Origin: JACMLD01 sp039915085
GTDB lineage: Bacteria; Bacteroidota; Bacteroidia; Chitinophagales; Chitinophagaceae
Direction of reading: 5' to 3'
Assembly: GCA_039915085.1 (NCBI GenBank)
Contig: JBDSOC010000125.1
Span: 1 to 13,817 of the forward strand
Length of the DNA: 13,817 nucleotides
Under the pieces are notes generated by a model, which was not told where the DNA came from, did no database searches, and worked only from the letters and a program-made list of their open reading frames with translations. A program made the translations under genes and the position numbers. This document shows positions 1-7,429 of the stretch, piece after piece. Every line of letters begins with the position of its first letter. The stretch's first letter is position 1.

Positions 1-807
1 ACTGCCAATCAGTAATCCACTCAGGTAAAAAGTATTCTGGGTTTTATTGAACCGGTTAAAAAGCTGGTTGGTGCGCACAGTGAATAAACTATTTAATAAA
101 CCCGTTGTTCCGGAATTTTTTATCCCCATTTTAAAAGCCTGCGTATCTGTCGCGGATGGTTCATATGCATCATCCATTTTTACAGAGTCTTTTAATATGC
201 TGTGGTTACCAATAACCTGGTACATTTCACCCGTCATAAAGGTTTTAAAATGTATTAACTGGCCATCTTTAATGTACACATGTTTTGAGTGTGTACCGGG
301 AAAAATGATAATGGCCTCTTTTGGCTGGCGGCCCCTGTCCATAAGCAATGACCAGATACCAATCAACTGTGTTTCTTCACCCCGCATTACGTCCTGCTCA
401 CCTTGTACACCCGATATTAAAATAATTTCATGGGGAAAATCTTCCTGTGCCTCTAACTTCCTGCTCTTTACCTGGCTGCCATCCAGCCTGAATGGCAGAT
501 CCGCGTAGGGAACGTCATCTATGCCAATAGAGGAGGATGCCATACCCGAAATAAGTACAGGTGTATTTTCAAGACCAACAGCTATTTTAGTTGATAGGAT
601 ATTTATCTGCGTTAAAAGTTTTTCACGGAACAGTTGAGTTTTCGAAATTCCCCTGGCTTTATAGTTGCCGTTTTGCCAGTTGCGGTGAATCCCGGATATT
701 CCATCTCCTGATTGAATTTCATCAACAAGCACAGCATCCGCTAAACTATATAAACCCAGGCGAAATGAAGATGTTCCCCAGTCGCAACCCAATAAATAAT
801 TTTCCAT
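1..807 (-). CDS. dgoK: 2-dehydro-3-deoxygalactonokinase (DgoK family), C-terminus cut by window edge
   Basis: Translating the reverse complement from the ATG at 807 gives 269 codons without a stop up to base 1, so the gene is partial. The family is recognisable by an N-terminal phosphate-binding motif, LLGCDWGTSSFRL (residues 5-17), SGMASSSIG (87-95), VQGEQDVMRGEETQ (134-147), FPGTHSKH (169-176), FMTGE (190-194) and YLSGLLIG near the edge. These are hallmarks of the DgoK family (ASKHA fold), which phosphorylates 2-keto-3-deoxygalactonate with ATP to the 6-phosphate in the De Ley-Doudoroff galactonate route. E. coli DgoK is about 290 residues, so only a short tail is missing. The gene has no signal peptide and is therefore cytoplasmic. 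It follows the SusD gene on the same strand after 218 bp and fits as the cytoplasmic step after the dehydratase at 5826-7085. The keto-deoxy acid stereochemistry is inferred from the family, not proven. Confidence 0.9.
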   Translation of the reverse strand, partial: MENYLLGCDWGTSSFRLGLYSLADAVLVDEIQSGDGISGIHRNWQNGNYKARGISKTQLFREKLLTQINILSTKIAVGLENTPVLISGMASSSIGIDDVPYADLPFRLDGSQVKSRKLEAQEDFPHEIILISGVQGEQDVMRGEETQLIGIWSLLMDRGRQPKEAIIIFPGTHSKHVYIKDGQLIHFKTFMTGEMYQVIGNHSILKDSVKMDDAYEPSATDTQAFKMGIKNSGTTGLLNSLFTVRTNQLFNRFNKTQNTFYLSGLLIGS

Positions 808-925
808 TCAATGAAATATAGGTGAACAAAACTGGTAAAAATTTCCTGCCTTTAATTGAAACTACGGTATTGTGCTATCAGATAATTTTCCCTTTTAACC
901 TGCTCCTGCAGATCTTTTACACATT

Positions 926-964
926 GCTCAATATGACAGGAAATTAAACCCGGTCATATTGAGC
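926..964. repeat. 12-bp perfect inverted repeat between susD-like and dgoK genes
   Basis: GCTCAATATGAC (926-937) and GTCATATTGAGC (953-964) are exact inverse complements separated by 15 bases. In transcript sense (minus strand) the hairpin lies about 62 nt after the SusD stop codon and about 120 nt before the DgoK start. There is no run of U after the stem, so a classical intrinsic terminator is not well supported. An mRNA-processing or attenuation hairpin, or a dimeric protein-binding site, are alternatives. The rest of 808-1025 shows nothing else clear. Confidence 0.6.
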
Positions 965-1025
965 CTGTGAAAAGGTGATGAAAGTTTCTCAGTAATCTCA
1001 TTTTAGGTGCACAACGCGTAAACAA

Positions 1026-2564
1026 TTATTTATCCCACCAAACCGGTGTATTAAGATCATTGGGACCTTGTACAGCAACGGCTGCATCAAGGTTTGCTTT
1101 GTTCACAATTGTTTCACCATCCGGATAAGGCATGCGCCTGATAAAATTGCCGGTAATTTCAGAACCGGGATAGGGCGTTTTAGTTAAAGCAGGAAACCCG
1201 CTTCTCCTGAAATTTGCCCATGTTTCACTTCCATTCATGAATGAAGAAACCCAGTATTGCGTATTGATTTGTTCCAGTGCTTTAGCAGGATCAAGCGGAT
1301 GAGCCGCTGTATAAATGGTAATGTTTGCTTCTGAGATAGCTGCTGTTGAACCGTAATCTGCCATCTGGCGCATGTGCGATTCGATGCCTGATTTATAAAG
1401 CGCTGCTGCGTCACCGGTAGCCCATGTTCTTACTACGGCTTCTGCCAGTAATAATTGCGTTTCAGAATAGGTTACCAGGTATTCAGGCGCAGTGAGGTTC
1501 AGCACAGTGTTCAGGTTTACCTGTGAATAATCATACAAACTAACCACACCGTTGGCGGCAAATGTATTTTTGATGGACACATCATCATAGCCCATTGGCA
1601 TACCAATTTGTTTGGTTGGGTCGGACGTGGTTTTTGCGGGAACCTGGTCTGCGCCCGAAGTAGCACCCGGTGCACGTACTGCAATGCCATTCAACCGGGG
1701 GTCATTGTTTGTTTTCAGGAAATCAAGAAAAGGTTTTGCAAGATAAAAATTCGCTTTTTCGCGGGCTGTTAAATGAACTGCAATCCAGTTGTTGTACAAA
1801 GATGTGTGACGGATAACGGCATTGTCGCTGTTTGATTGCATTAACCCGCCTGCCACTGCTTTTGTAACATAGGTTTTTGCAACATCGGGGGCTACTTTAG
1901 AAAGACGCATAGCCGCTCTCAGCAGTAAAGAATAGCCAAATCGTTTCCAGCTTATTACATTACCGCCGTAAAGAATATCGTTTGCAGAAGCAGGTTTGGA
2001 AGCATCCAGTGCTGCCGTTGCTTCATCCAGTTCTTTTAAGATGTCTTTGTATATAACTTCCTGTTTGTCGTATTTTGGATAACTGATATTGGCAATGAAT
2101 CCCTGGGCAGCTTCTGTATAAGGAATATCGCCATAAGTGTCCGTCAGGATCATAAAGCTATGTGCTTTCCATATCCTTGCTTCATTGTACAGGTTGGTAA
2201 GACTGGCATTGCTTTTTGTTTTAGTAAGTACGTCCAGGTTTTGCTTCAAAACATTCTGGTAAAAATTTGTCCAGACAAGACCGGAATTAGCAGTGTTCTT
2301 GATATTGTAATTTCCGCCGGACAATGAACTTCCAAATGGCGTAACAATTTGCTGCACGATGGGAAAATTATAACACAGCATGCCCAGTGTTCCAAAATTA
2401 TCCGGATACACGGTTAATATAACCGCATCGTTCATTACAATCTGCGGATCCAATGCAATAGGATCAACTTTATTTACATTAAGATCTTTAAATCCTTTAT
2501 CACAACTTGCCAGCAACATGGTTGCTGCAAGCAGGAACGTCAGGTGTTTTTTATAATACAGCAT
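1026..2564 (-). CDS. SusD-like outer-membrane lipoprotein (SusD-like_2 / RagB family)
   Basis: The product has 512 residues. It begins with a lipoprotein signal: a charged n-region, a hydrophobic stretch at residues 8-19 and the lipobox LLASC, with Cys21 as the lipidated residue. After it comes FKDLNVNKVDP, the usual opening of SusD-like proteins of the SusD-like_2 type (surface-exposed, TPR-built glycan-binding partner of a SusC channel). The aromatic and Asn/Thr-rich body and C-terminal WWDK fit the family, and 512 residues is a typical length. The gene starts 37 bp after the SusC stop codon on the same strand, the usual susCD arrangement, so the two are co-transcribed and form the outer-membrane uptake complex. 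The ligand cannot be read from the sequence. From the neighbouring dehydratase and kinase genes I infer a sugar acid or an oligomer carrying one. Confidence 0.93.
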   Translation of the reverse strand: MLYYKKHLTFLLAATMLLASCDKGFKDLNVNKVDPIALDPQIVMNDAVILTVYPDNFGTLGMLCYNFPIVQQIVTPFGSSLSGGNYNIKNTANSGLVWTNFYQNVLKQNLDVLTKTKSNASLTNLYNEARIWKAHSFMILTDTYGDIPYTEAAQGFIANISYPKYDKQEVIYKDILKELDEATAALDASKPASANDILYGGNVISWKRFGYSLLLRAAMRLSKVAPDVAKTYVTKAVAGGLMQSNSDNAVIRHTSLYNNWIAVHLTAREKANFYLAKPFLDFLKTNNDPRLNGIAVRAPGATSGADQVPAKTTSDPTKQIGMPMGYDDVSIKNTFAANGVVSLYDYSQVNLNTVLNLTAPEYLVTYSETQLLLAEAVVRTWATGDAAALYKSGIESHMRQMADYGSTAAISEANITIYTAAHPLDPAKALEQINTQYWVSSFMNGSETWANFRRSGFPALTKTPYPGSEITGNFIRRMPYPDGETIVNKANLDAAVAVQGPNDLNTPVWWDK

Positions 2565-2601
2565 ACAATATTTTTTAATTGCGTTTATAATTTTAAATCA
2601 A

Positions 2602-5600
2602 TCAGAATTTAACACTGAGGTTAAAGCCAAGGCTTCTTGTTGGTGGCACAGGTGTCCAGAAGTCAAGCCCCGTTTCGTTATCGGAAATGTTAGCGGTATT
2701 TTCCGGATCCATATTTTCCGTCCATTTTTTTAATATGGCTACATTGTTTGCAACCGCACTCAGTTTTAATCCTTTTATAAACTTTATACTTCTAACATAT
2801 TTCGTGAAATCATATCCCAGCGTGATTTGGCGTAATTTCCAGAAGCCAGAATTGAACACCCAATCTTCATTTACACCCAATACATTAGGTGTTTCATAAA
2901 ATGGTTGAATATCTGTGTGCGTGGTATTAACACCTCCATCGGGATTAACACCTTTACCAATTACATATCCTTCTGCACGGCCAACCAGTGTTCTTTTTTG
3001 CAGGCCATGGCGCAGTGCATTCTGGTTAGAACCTGCTATCATTTTTGCACCCAGTTTAAAATCAATTAATACAGACAAAGAAAGCCCTTTATAATTAAAT
3101 GAATTGGTGATGCCACCAAAATATTTCGGTAAAACATTTCCAACATATTGAGGTGTTTCATTGCGCATTGGTTTACCACTGGCTTTGTCAAATACCTGCT
3201 GTCCTGTTTTATCTCTCAGGTACATGTAAGTATACAAAGCGCCAATAGGTTTACCTACCACCTGTCTCAGGATACGTCCGCCACCGTTAGATACGTTAAT
3301 GGATGTGTCAGCAGCATTGGGCCCGAGTTTTATAACATTGGAAGTATTGTAGGAGGCATTCAGCGTTACATCCCATTTAAACGCATTTGTCTGCACGGGT
3401 ACCACGTTTAACATCATTTCAATACCCTTGTTCATGCTTTTGCCCACATTGATCAGTTTGCTTGTATAGGAAGATGCGTCTGAAGTTAATATACCGAGTA
3501 TCTGATCTTTGGTTGTTTTACGGTAGTACGAAAGATCCAAATTTACCCGGTTACCAAACATTCTCAGTTCCACACCAGCTTCTATTTCTGAAGTTCTGGA
3601 TGGTTGCAGATTGGGGTTCGGCACGCGGGAAGCAGTGATTCCACCAATGGGTACGGTGGCACCAGCAGGGTTGGGATACAGATTATTGTTTACTCCGTAG
3701 TACAACGCATTTGCATAGGTGTCCACATCACCATCAGACCCCACTTCTGCATAGGCCACACGAACCTTCCCAAAATTCACCCAGGAGGGCATCTTGCTCC
3801 TAAGCGCATCAGAGAATATAAAACTGGCACTCACTGAAGGATAAAGTACATTGTTATGTTCTGGCGCCAGGGTAGAGAACCAGTCGTTGCGCGCAGTGGC
3901 GTTTAAATACAAAAAGTTTTTGTAAGATAATTCCAGCGCACCATACAGCGAGTTGACTTTTCTTTCTGATTTACTGTAAATAGGGTCTTTTACCCTTCCA
4001 TTTTGTACGGTGTAGAGACCAGGTATTGTGAAATCAGTTGCCAGCACACTGTTGTATTCGCTCTTGCGATACATCTGGTTGCCTCCGGCAGTAACATCAA
4101 CGCCGATGGTTCCAAACTTACGTGTGGCGCCAATAAGGAAGTCATAGTTTCTTTCCCTGTAGCGGCGGATATCCTGGGTAAATGATCCATTGACAAAACC
4201 CGAAGGCGCAGCGGGAATGGGCGCATACCCATTGGGGATATTATAATCCTGGTAGCGGGTATACATGTCCTGGGCAAGTCTTCCTTGTGCATACAACCAG
4301 GGTGTAAACTGGTATTTTACCGCCACATTGCCAATCACCCTGTCGCGCAGAATATTTTCTTTTCTATAATTTGCAGAATAATAAGGATTGTTTCTTACCA
4401 GGAACCTTGCCATTACAAACTCATTACCATTTACCAATGTCTGGTTTTGTTCAAGCGCTTTGAAAGGCATGGAATTAGCCAGCGTGTATAACACGGTAGT
4501 AATATCCATATCCTGTGTATTTACCTGGGGTGGATTGGTATTTTTTTCATTTGAATAATTGACGTTACCAAAAACGGTGAGTTGTTTTGTTACGTTTTGC
4601 GTAAAACCAAGATTTACCGACCGGCGGTTGAATTTTGAATTGGGTATAATGCCTTTGTTATCGGTATTGGACAATGAAAGGCTGAATCCGCCTTTATCAC
4701 CCGAATTTGATAAAGTAACGGTGTTGGTGAGGTTGGTCCCGGTATTATAGAATTGTTTATACCTGTTACGCACCGGTGCATAGGGGAATGTTTCACCAGA
4801 GAACAAAACCTGCGTCATACCAGGTTGAAATTTTTCACCAAAACTCCATACACCCGATTGCGGAAAAGGAGTTGTAGGGCGTACACCTCTTTCCCCCTGG
4901 CCGTATTCATATTGAAAATCGGTAAAGTCCAGCGGCGTATCTGTGGTATAATTGACGTTGTAATCAACTCCTATGCCTTTGCCCGAACTTTTATTTTTTG
5001 TTGTTATCATGATAACACCATTCTGGGCCCTTGAGCCATAAAGTGCTGATGCGGCTGCCCCTTTCAGTACGGTCATTGACTCCACATCATCAGGGTTGAT
5101 ACTGGAAAAGCTATCCCCACCATCAGAACTGTTTACCTGGCCTGCGCGCGGCCCGCTCACACCAATGCCAAAAGAACCATTGTCAATAGGAACACCGTTT
5201 AGTACAAGTAATGGAGGGTTGCTTGCATTGAATGTAGACTGACCCCGGATGCGCACTTTTACCGAACCTGCCGGGCCTGTTGCAGTAGTGGTGATATTAA
5301 CACCGGCCATTTTTCCCTGCAGGCCGCTCATTAGATTGGGGGTACGATTGGTGCTTATCTGGTCATTATTTACCGTAGCAGTAGCATAGCCCAATTTTTT
5401 TGCTTCCTTCTTGATGCCCAATGCTGTTACAATTACGGTTTGCAGACTGTCTGCATTGGAAAGCAGTACAATGTTTATTGTGTTGCGTCCGTTGACATTT
5501 ATGGTTTGTTCACTATAACCAATATAGGAGAAAATTAAGGTGGATTTTGTTGGAGCAGCAATGCTGAAAGCACCGGCTGCATCTGAACTTGTCCCTTGTT

Positions 5601-5745
5601 TTGAACCACTTACTTTAACCGTTACTCCTGAAAGGGGTTCATTCGTTGAGCTGGTTACCCTGCCCGTTACCGTTATATTTTGTGCAAAAACGGCAGTTTG
5701 ACAAAATAACAGCAGCGAAAAAAATAATTTTAGTGATTTTTTCAT
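2602..5745 (-). CDS. SusC-like TonB-dependent outer-membrane transporter
   Basis: The product has 1047 residues. It carries a Sec signal peptide (residues 1-21, ending VFA before QN) and an N-terminal carboxypeptidase-regulatory-like beta-sandwich (about 23-98, with the SYIGYSEQ motif at 73-80). The TonB plug domain (about 110-250) contains RIRGQSTFNASNPPLLVLNG and the SusC signature LKGAAASALYGSRAQNG (227-243). The remainder is a long beta-barrel that ends in the terminal Phe of LSVKF, as expected for BAM insertion. No N-terminal STN domain is present, so it is not an anti-sigma-coupled transducer. In SusCD systems it is the barrel that, powered by TonB-ExbBD, imports ligand captured by the SusD lid. 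It lies 80 bp after the enolase-superfamily gene and 37 bp before the SusD gene on the same strand, which suggests one operon. Nothing is disrupted in the frame. Confidence 0.96.
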   Translation of the reverse strand: MKKSLKLFFSLLLFCQTAVFAQNITVTGRVTSSTNEPLSGVTVKVSGSKQGTSSDAAGAFSIAAPTKSTLIFSYIGYSEQTINVNGRNTINIVLLSNADSLQTVIVTALGIKKEAKKLGYATATVNNDQISTNRTPNLMSGLQGKMAGVNITTTATGPAGSVKVRIRGQSTFNASNPPLLVLNGVPIDNGSFGIGVSGPRAGQVNSSDGGDSFSSINPDDVESMTVLKGAAASALYGSRAQNGVIMITTKNKSSGKGIGVDYNVNYTTDTPLDFTDFQYEYGQGERGVRPTTPFPQSGVWSFGEKFQPGMTQVLFSGETFPYAPVRNRYKQFYNTGTNLTNTVTLSNSGDKGGFSLSLSNTDNKGIIPNSKFNRRSVNLGFTQNVTKQLTVFGNVNYSNEKNTNPPQVNTQDMDITTVLYTLANSMPFKALEQNQTLVNGNEFVMARFLVRNNPYYSANYRKENILRDRVIGNVAVKYQFTPWLYAQGRLAQDMYTRYQDYNIPNGYAPIPAAPSGFVNGSFTQDIRRYRERNYDFLIGATRKFGTIGVDVTAGGNQMYRKSEYNSVLATDFTIPGLYTVQNGRVKDPIYSKSERKVNSLYGALELSYKNFLYLNATARNDWFSTLAPEHNNVLYPSVSASFIFSDALRSKMPSWVNFGKVRVAYAEVGSDGDVDTYANALYYGVNNNLYPNPAGATVPIGGITASRVPNPNLQPSRTSEIEAGVELRMFGNRVNLDLSYYRKTTKDQILGILTSDASSYTSKLINVGKSMNKGIEMMLNVVPVQTNAFKWDVTLNASYNTSNVIKLGPNAADTSINVSNGGGRILRQVVGKPIGALYTYMYLRDKTGQQVFDKASGKPMRNETPQYVGNVLPKYFGGITNSFNYKGLSLSVLIDFKLGAKMIAGSNQNALRHGLQKRTLVGRAEGYVIGKGVNPDGGVNTTHTDIQPFYETPNVLGVNEDWVFNSGFWKLRQITLGYDFTKYVRSIKFIKGLKLSAVANNVAILKKWTENMDPENTANISDNETGLDFWTPVPPTRSLGFNLSVKF

Positions 5746-5825
5746 CGCAATCGTTTTAAAATTTTGGTTAAATAATAAAGGGTTCTTAATAGGAAATTAT
5801 TTCTTATGACAGTTATAATAAACAG

Positions 5826-7085
5826 TTACCAATTATGTATAGCACCATCCGGGCTTTGCAGTACCGGGTGAGGAAATTTAGTATTGGAAGTAATCTCCAT
5901 TACAAAATCTGCTTTTTTAGGATCAAACTTAACACCTAAACCTGGTGCAGGATTAAGCCATAGTTTACCATTCTTAAAGAGAATGTAATCTTCATTGAAA
6001 TAAGCAGGATGCTCTGGTTCTCCGCCGCCAAGTTCCATTAAACAACGTGAAGGACTGCTGGAACCCAGCACATGTACCAGTGATGCTGTAGAAAGAGGAC
6101 CTGTAAAATGCGGTATCATTCCCACATAGTGCGTTTCGCACATGGAGGCAATTTTTTTATACTCCGACAAACCACCTGTATTTGGTAATGTAACACGTGT
6201 ATAATCAATGAGCCTGTTTTCAATCAATTCATTGGTATCCCAGCGATCGCCAAATTGTTCGCCTACTGCAATGGGCACTTTGGTTAACTGGCGAACTGTT
6301 TTATATACCCCGGGATTTTCTGATCGTATAATGTCTTCAACAAAATAAGGTTCCAGTGATTCCAGTGCACTGCAAATTTTAATTGCTTCGGTCATGTCAA
6401 AACGGGTATGCAGATCAACTGCCCATTTGCCGCCACCACCCACTGCTGTATCTATTCTTTTGCAGAAATCAATTGTTTTTTTAGCGTTATCATAAAAATC
6501 AAACCTTTCTTCCCCGCTTCCACCGGTGGGGCCAATGCGGTACGCACGCAGACCCGCTGCTATACAATCCTGCGCCCTTCCTTCTTCTGTAGTAGCTTTT
6601 GAGGCCCTGAATCCGGTAGCATAGCATTCTACAAATTCACGGGTAGCACCGCCCAGTAATTCGTATACAGGAACACCCAGGGCTTTGCCCTTTATATCCC
6701 AGAGCGCCATTTCAAGCGCACCCAGGGCATGTAGTTTTTCACGGCCGGGGGGATAAAACATGCCCCGGTAAATATTTTGCCAGGTATGCTCAATTCTGAA
6801 AGGATCCCGCCCAATCATCATTTGAGCACATTGTTCAATCATATCTTTTGATCCGCCTTCACCAATACCGGTAATGCCGCCATCAGTTTCAATTTCTACG
6901 ATGCCCCTTGCCTGGTTGAAAAGTGGTTTATTGTAACCGGGAGCGCTGTAATACCTGATTTTAGTGATCTTAAGTTTTGACACGTCCGTATTCAGCGGAT
7001 TTGCATTTGCTTTCAGTAGCGGAAGGCCCGCCAAAACTGCCGCTGAGCCCCAGGCTGCGGTTTGTAAAAACTTTCGTCTTTCCAT
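5826..7085 (-). CDS. Tat-exported enolase-superfamily acid-sugar dehydratase (mandelate racemase subgroup; galactonate/mannonate dehydratase-like)
   Basis: The product has 419 residues. The N-terminus has a twin-arginine signal: RRKFLQ at 3-8, a hydrophobic core AAWGSAAVLAGLPLL, and an AxA-type site ANA|NP near residue 29. The body is the enolase superfamily: a capping domain (about 38-150, with ALWDIKGKALGVP at 127-139) and a TIM barrel with metal ligands Asp224 (in AVDLH), Glu250 (FVED) and Glu276 (VGEQF). The usual Lys-x-Lys base on barrel strand 2 is absent (AYRIGPTGG). The D-x-H pair (Asp224, His226) and His326 (IPHFTGP) match the galactonate and mannonate dehydratase pattern, as does the C-terminal HNW. 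I infer dehydration of an aldonic acid to a 2-keto-3-deoxy acid in the periplasm, and the neighbouring DgoK favours galactonate. The operator-like repeats at 7119-7160 sit 34 bp upstream. The exact substrate is unproven. Confidence 0.85.
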   Translation of the reverse strand: MERRKFLQTAAWGSAAVLAGLPLLKANANPLNTDVSKLKITKIRYYSAPGYNKPLFNQARGIVEIETDGGITGIGEGGSKDMIEQCAQMMIGRDPFRIEHTWQNIYRGMFYPPGREKLHALGALEMALWDIKGKALGVPVYELLGGATREFVECYATGFRASKATTEEGRAQDCIAAGLRAYRIGPTGGSGEERFDFYDNAKKTIDFCKRIDTAVGGGGKWAVDLHTRFDMTEAIKICSALESLEPYFVEDIIRSENPGVYKTVRQLTKVPIAVGEQFGDRWDTNELIENRLIDYTRVTLPNTGGLSEYKKIASMCETHYVGMIPHFTGPLSTASLVHVLGSSSPSRCLMELGGGEPEHPAYFNEDYILFKNGKLWLNPAPGLGVKFDPKKADFVMEITSNTKFPHPVLQSPDGAIHNW

Positions 7086-7107
7086 ATGGCAAGTATTTGT
7101 TTTTTTA

Positions 7108-7160
7108 GTTTAAAGCAATGGTTAAAGGATTAAGCAAAATGGTTTAACGATTAAGCAAAT
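7108..7160. promoter_or_regulatory. Tandem LacI-type operator-like repeats upstream of the acid-sugar dehydratase
   Basis: Two adjacent 21-bp units, 7119-7139 and 7140-7160, agree at 18 of 21 positions and share the core ATTAAGCAAA. A weaker third partial copy, GTTTAAAGCAA, lies at 7108-7118. The second unit contains TTTAACGATTAA, a near-palindrome with a central CG as in LacI-family operators. The array ends 34 bp upstream of the dehydratase start codon, and a 21-bp period puts the sites on the same face of the helix. The adjacent LacI-family gene is the obvious candidate ligand. This is inference from sequence shape and position only. Confidence 0.55.
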
Positions 7161-7306
7161 GGCGCTAAAAAAAATAACCTGCTAATTTCCCCCCTTTAAA
7201 TAAAACCTTTCTGTATCTCTTTTTTTGAATTTTTATTGCGCTGTTGCCTGTTGTAATCCGTATTAAGATGGCCTGATCTGTTAAAAACTATTTTGCAAAT
7301 CTTTAG

Positions 7307-7339
7307 TAAATCTATAAATTTTATAATTACAATGCCAAA
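7307..7339 (-). promoter_or_regulatory. Candidate Bacteroidetes-type promoter for the dehydratase-susCD operon
   Basis: On the minus strand TTTG (7339-7336) is followed after 21 bases by TAGATTTA (7314-7307). This resembles the Bacteroidetes -33 TTTG and -7 TAnnTTTG elements, with one mismatch in the latter. It would start transcription near 7300 and leave a long leader of about 215 nt containing the operator-like repeats. AT-rich DNA makes chance matches likely, so confidence is low. Confidence 0.3.
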
Positions 7340-7358
7340 AAATTTTTTGAAAATAAGA

Positions 7359-7380
7359 AACAGTACTGTTCAGTACTGTT
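7359..7380. promoter_or_regulatory. Doubled CAGTACTG palindrome, possible operator
   Basis: AACAGTACTGTT (7359-7370) is a perfect 12-bp palindrome. The unit CAGTACTGTT is repeated directly at 7361-7370 and 7371-7380, so two CAGTACTG palindromes lie exactly 10 bp apart, one helical turn. The element lies 50 bp downstream of the lacI-type stop codon and about 20 bp upstream of the candidate -33 box, a position suited to an activator or a second regulator. It does not resemble the repeats at 7119-7160. Confidence 0.4.
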
Positions 7381-7429
7381 GTTTAAAAGCCATCTTTTTC
7401 GTTTTTTATTTGTAATGCACGATGGAAAA

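Noticed and set aside
47..821. Plus-strand open frames at 47-508 and 591-821
   Set aside because: They are antisense to the DgoK reading frame, which shows strong family motifs over its whole length; the plus-strand translations show no domain.
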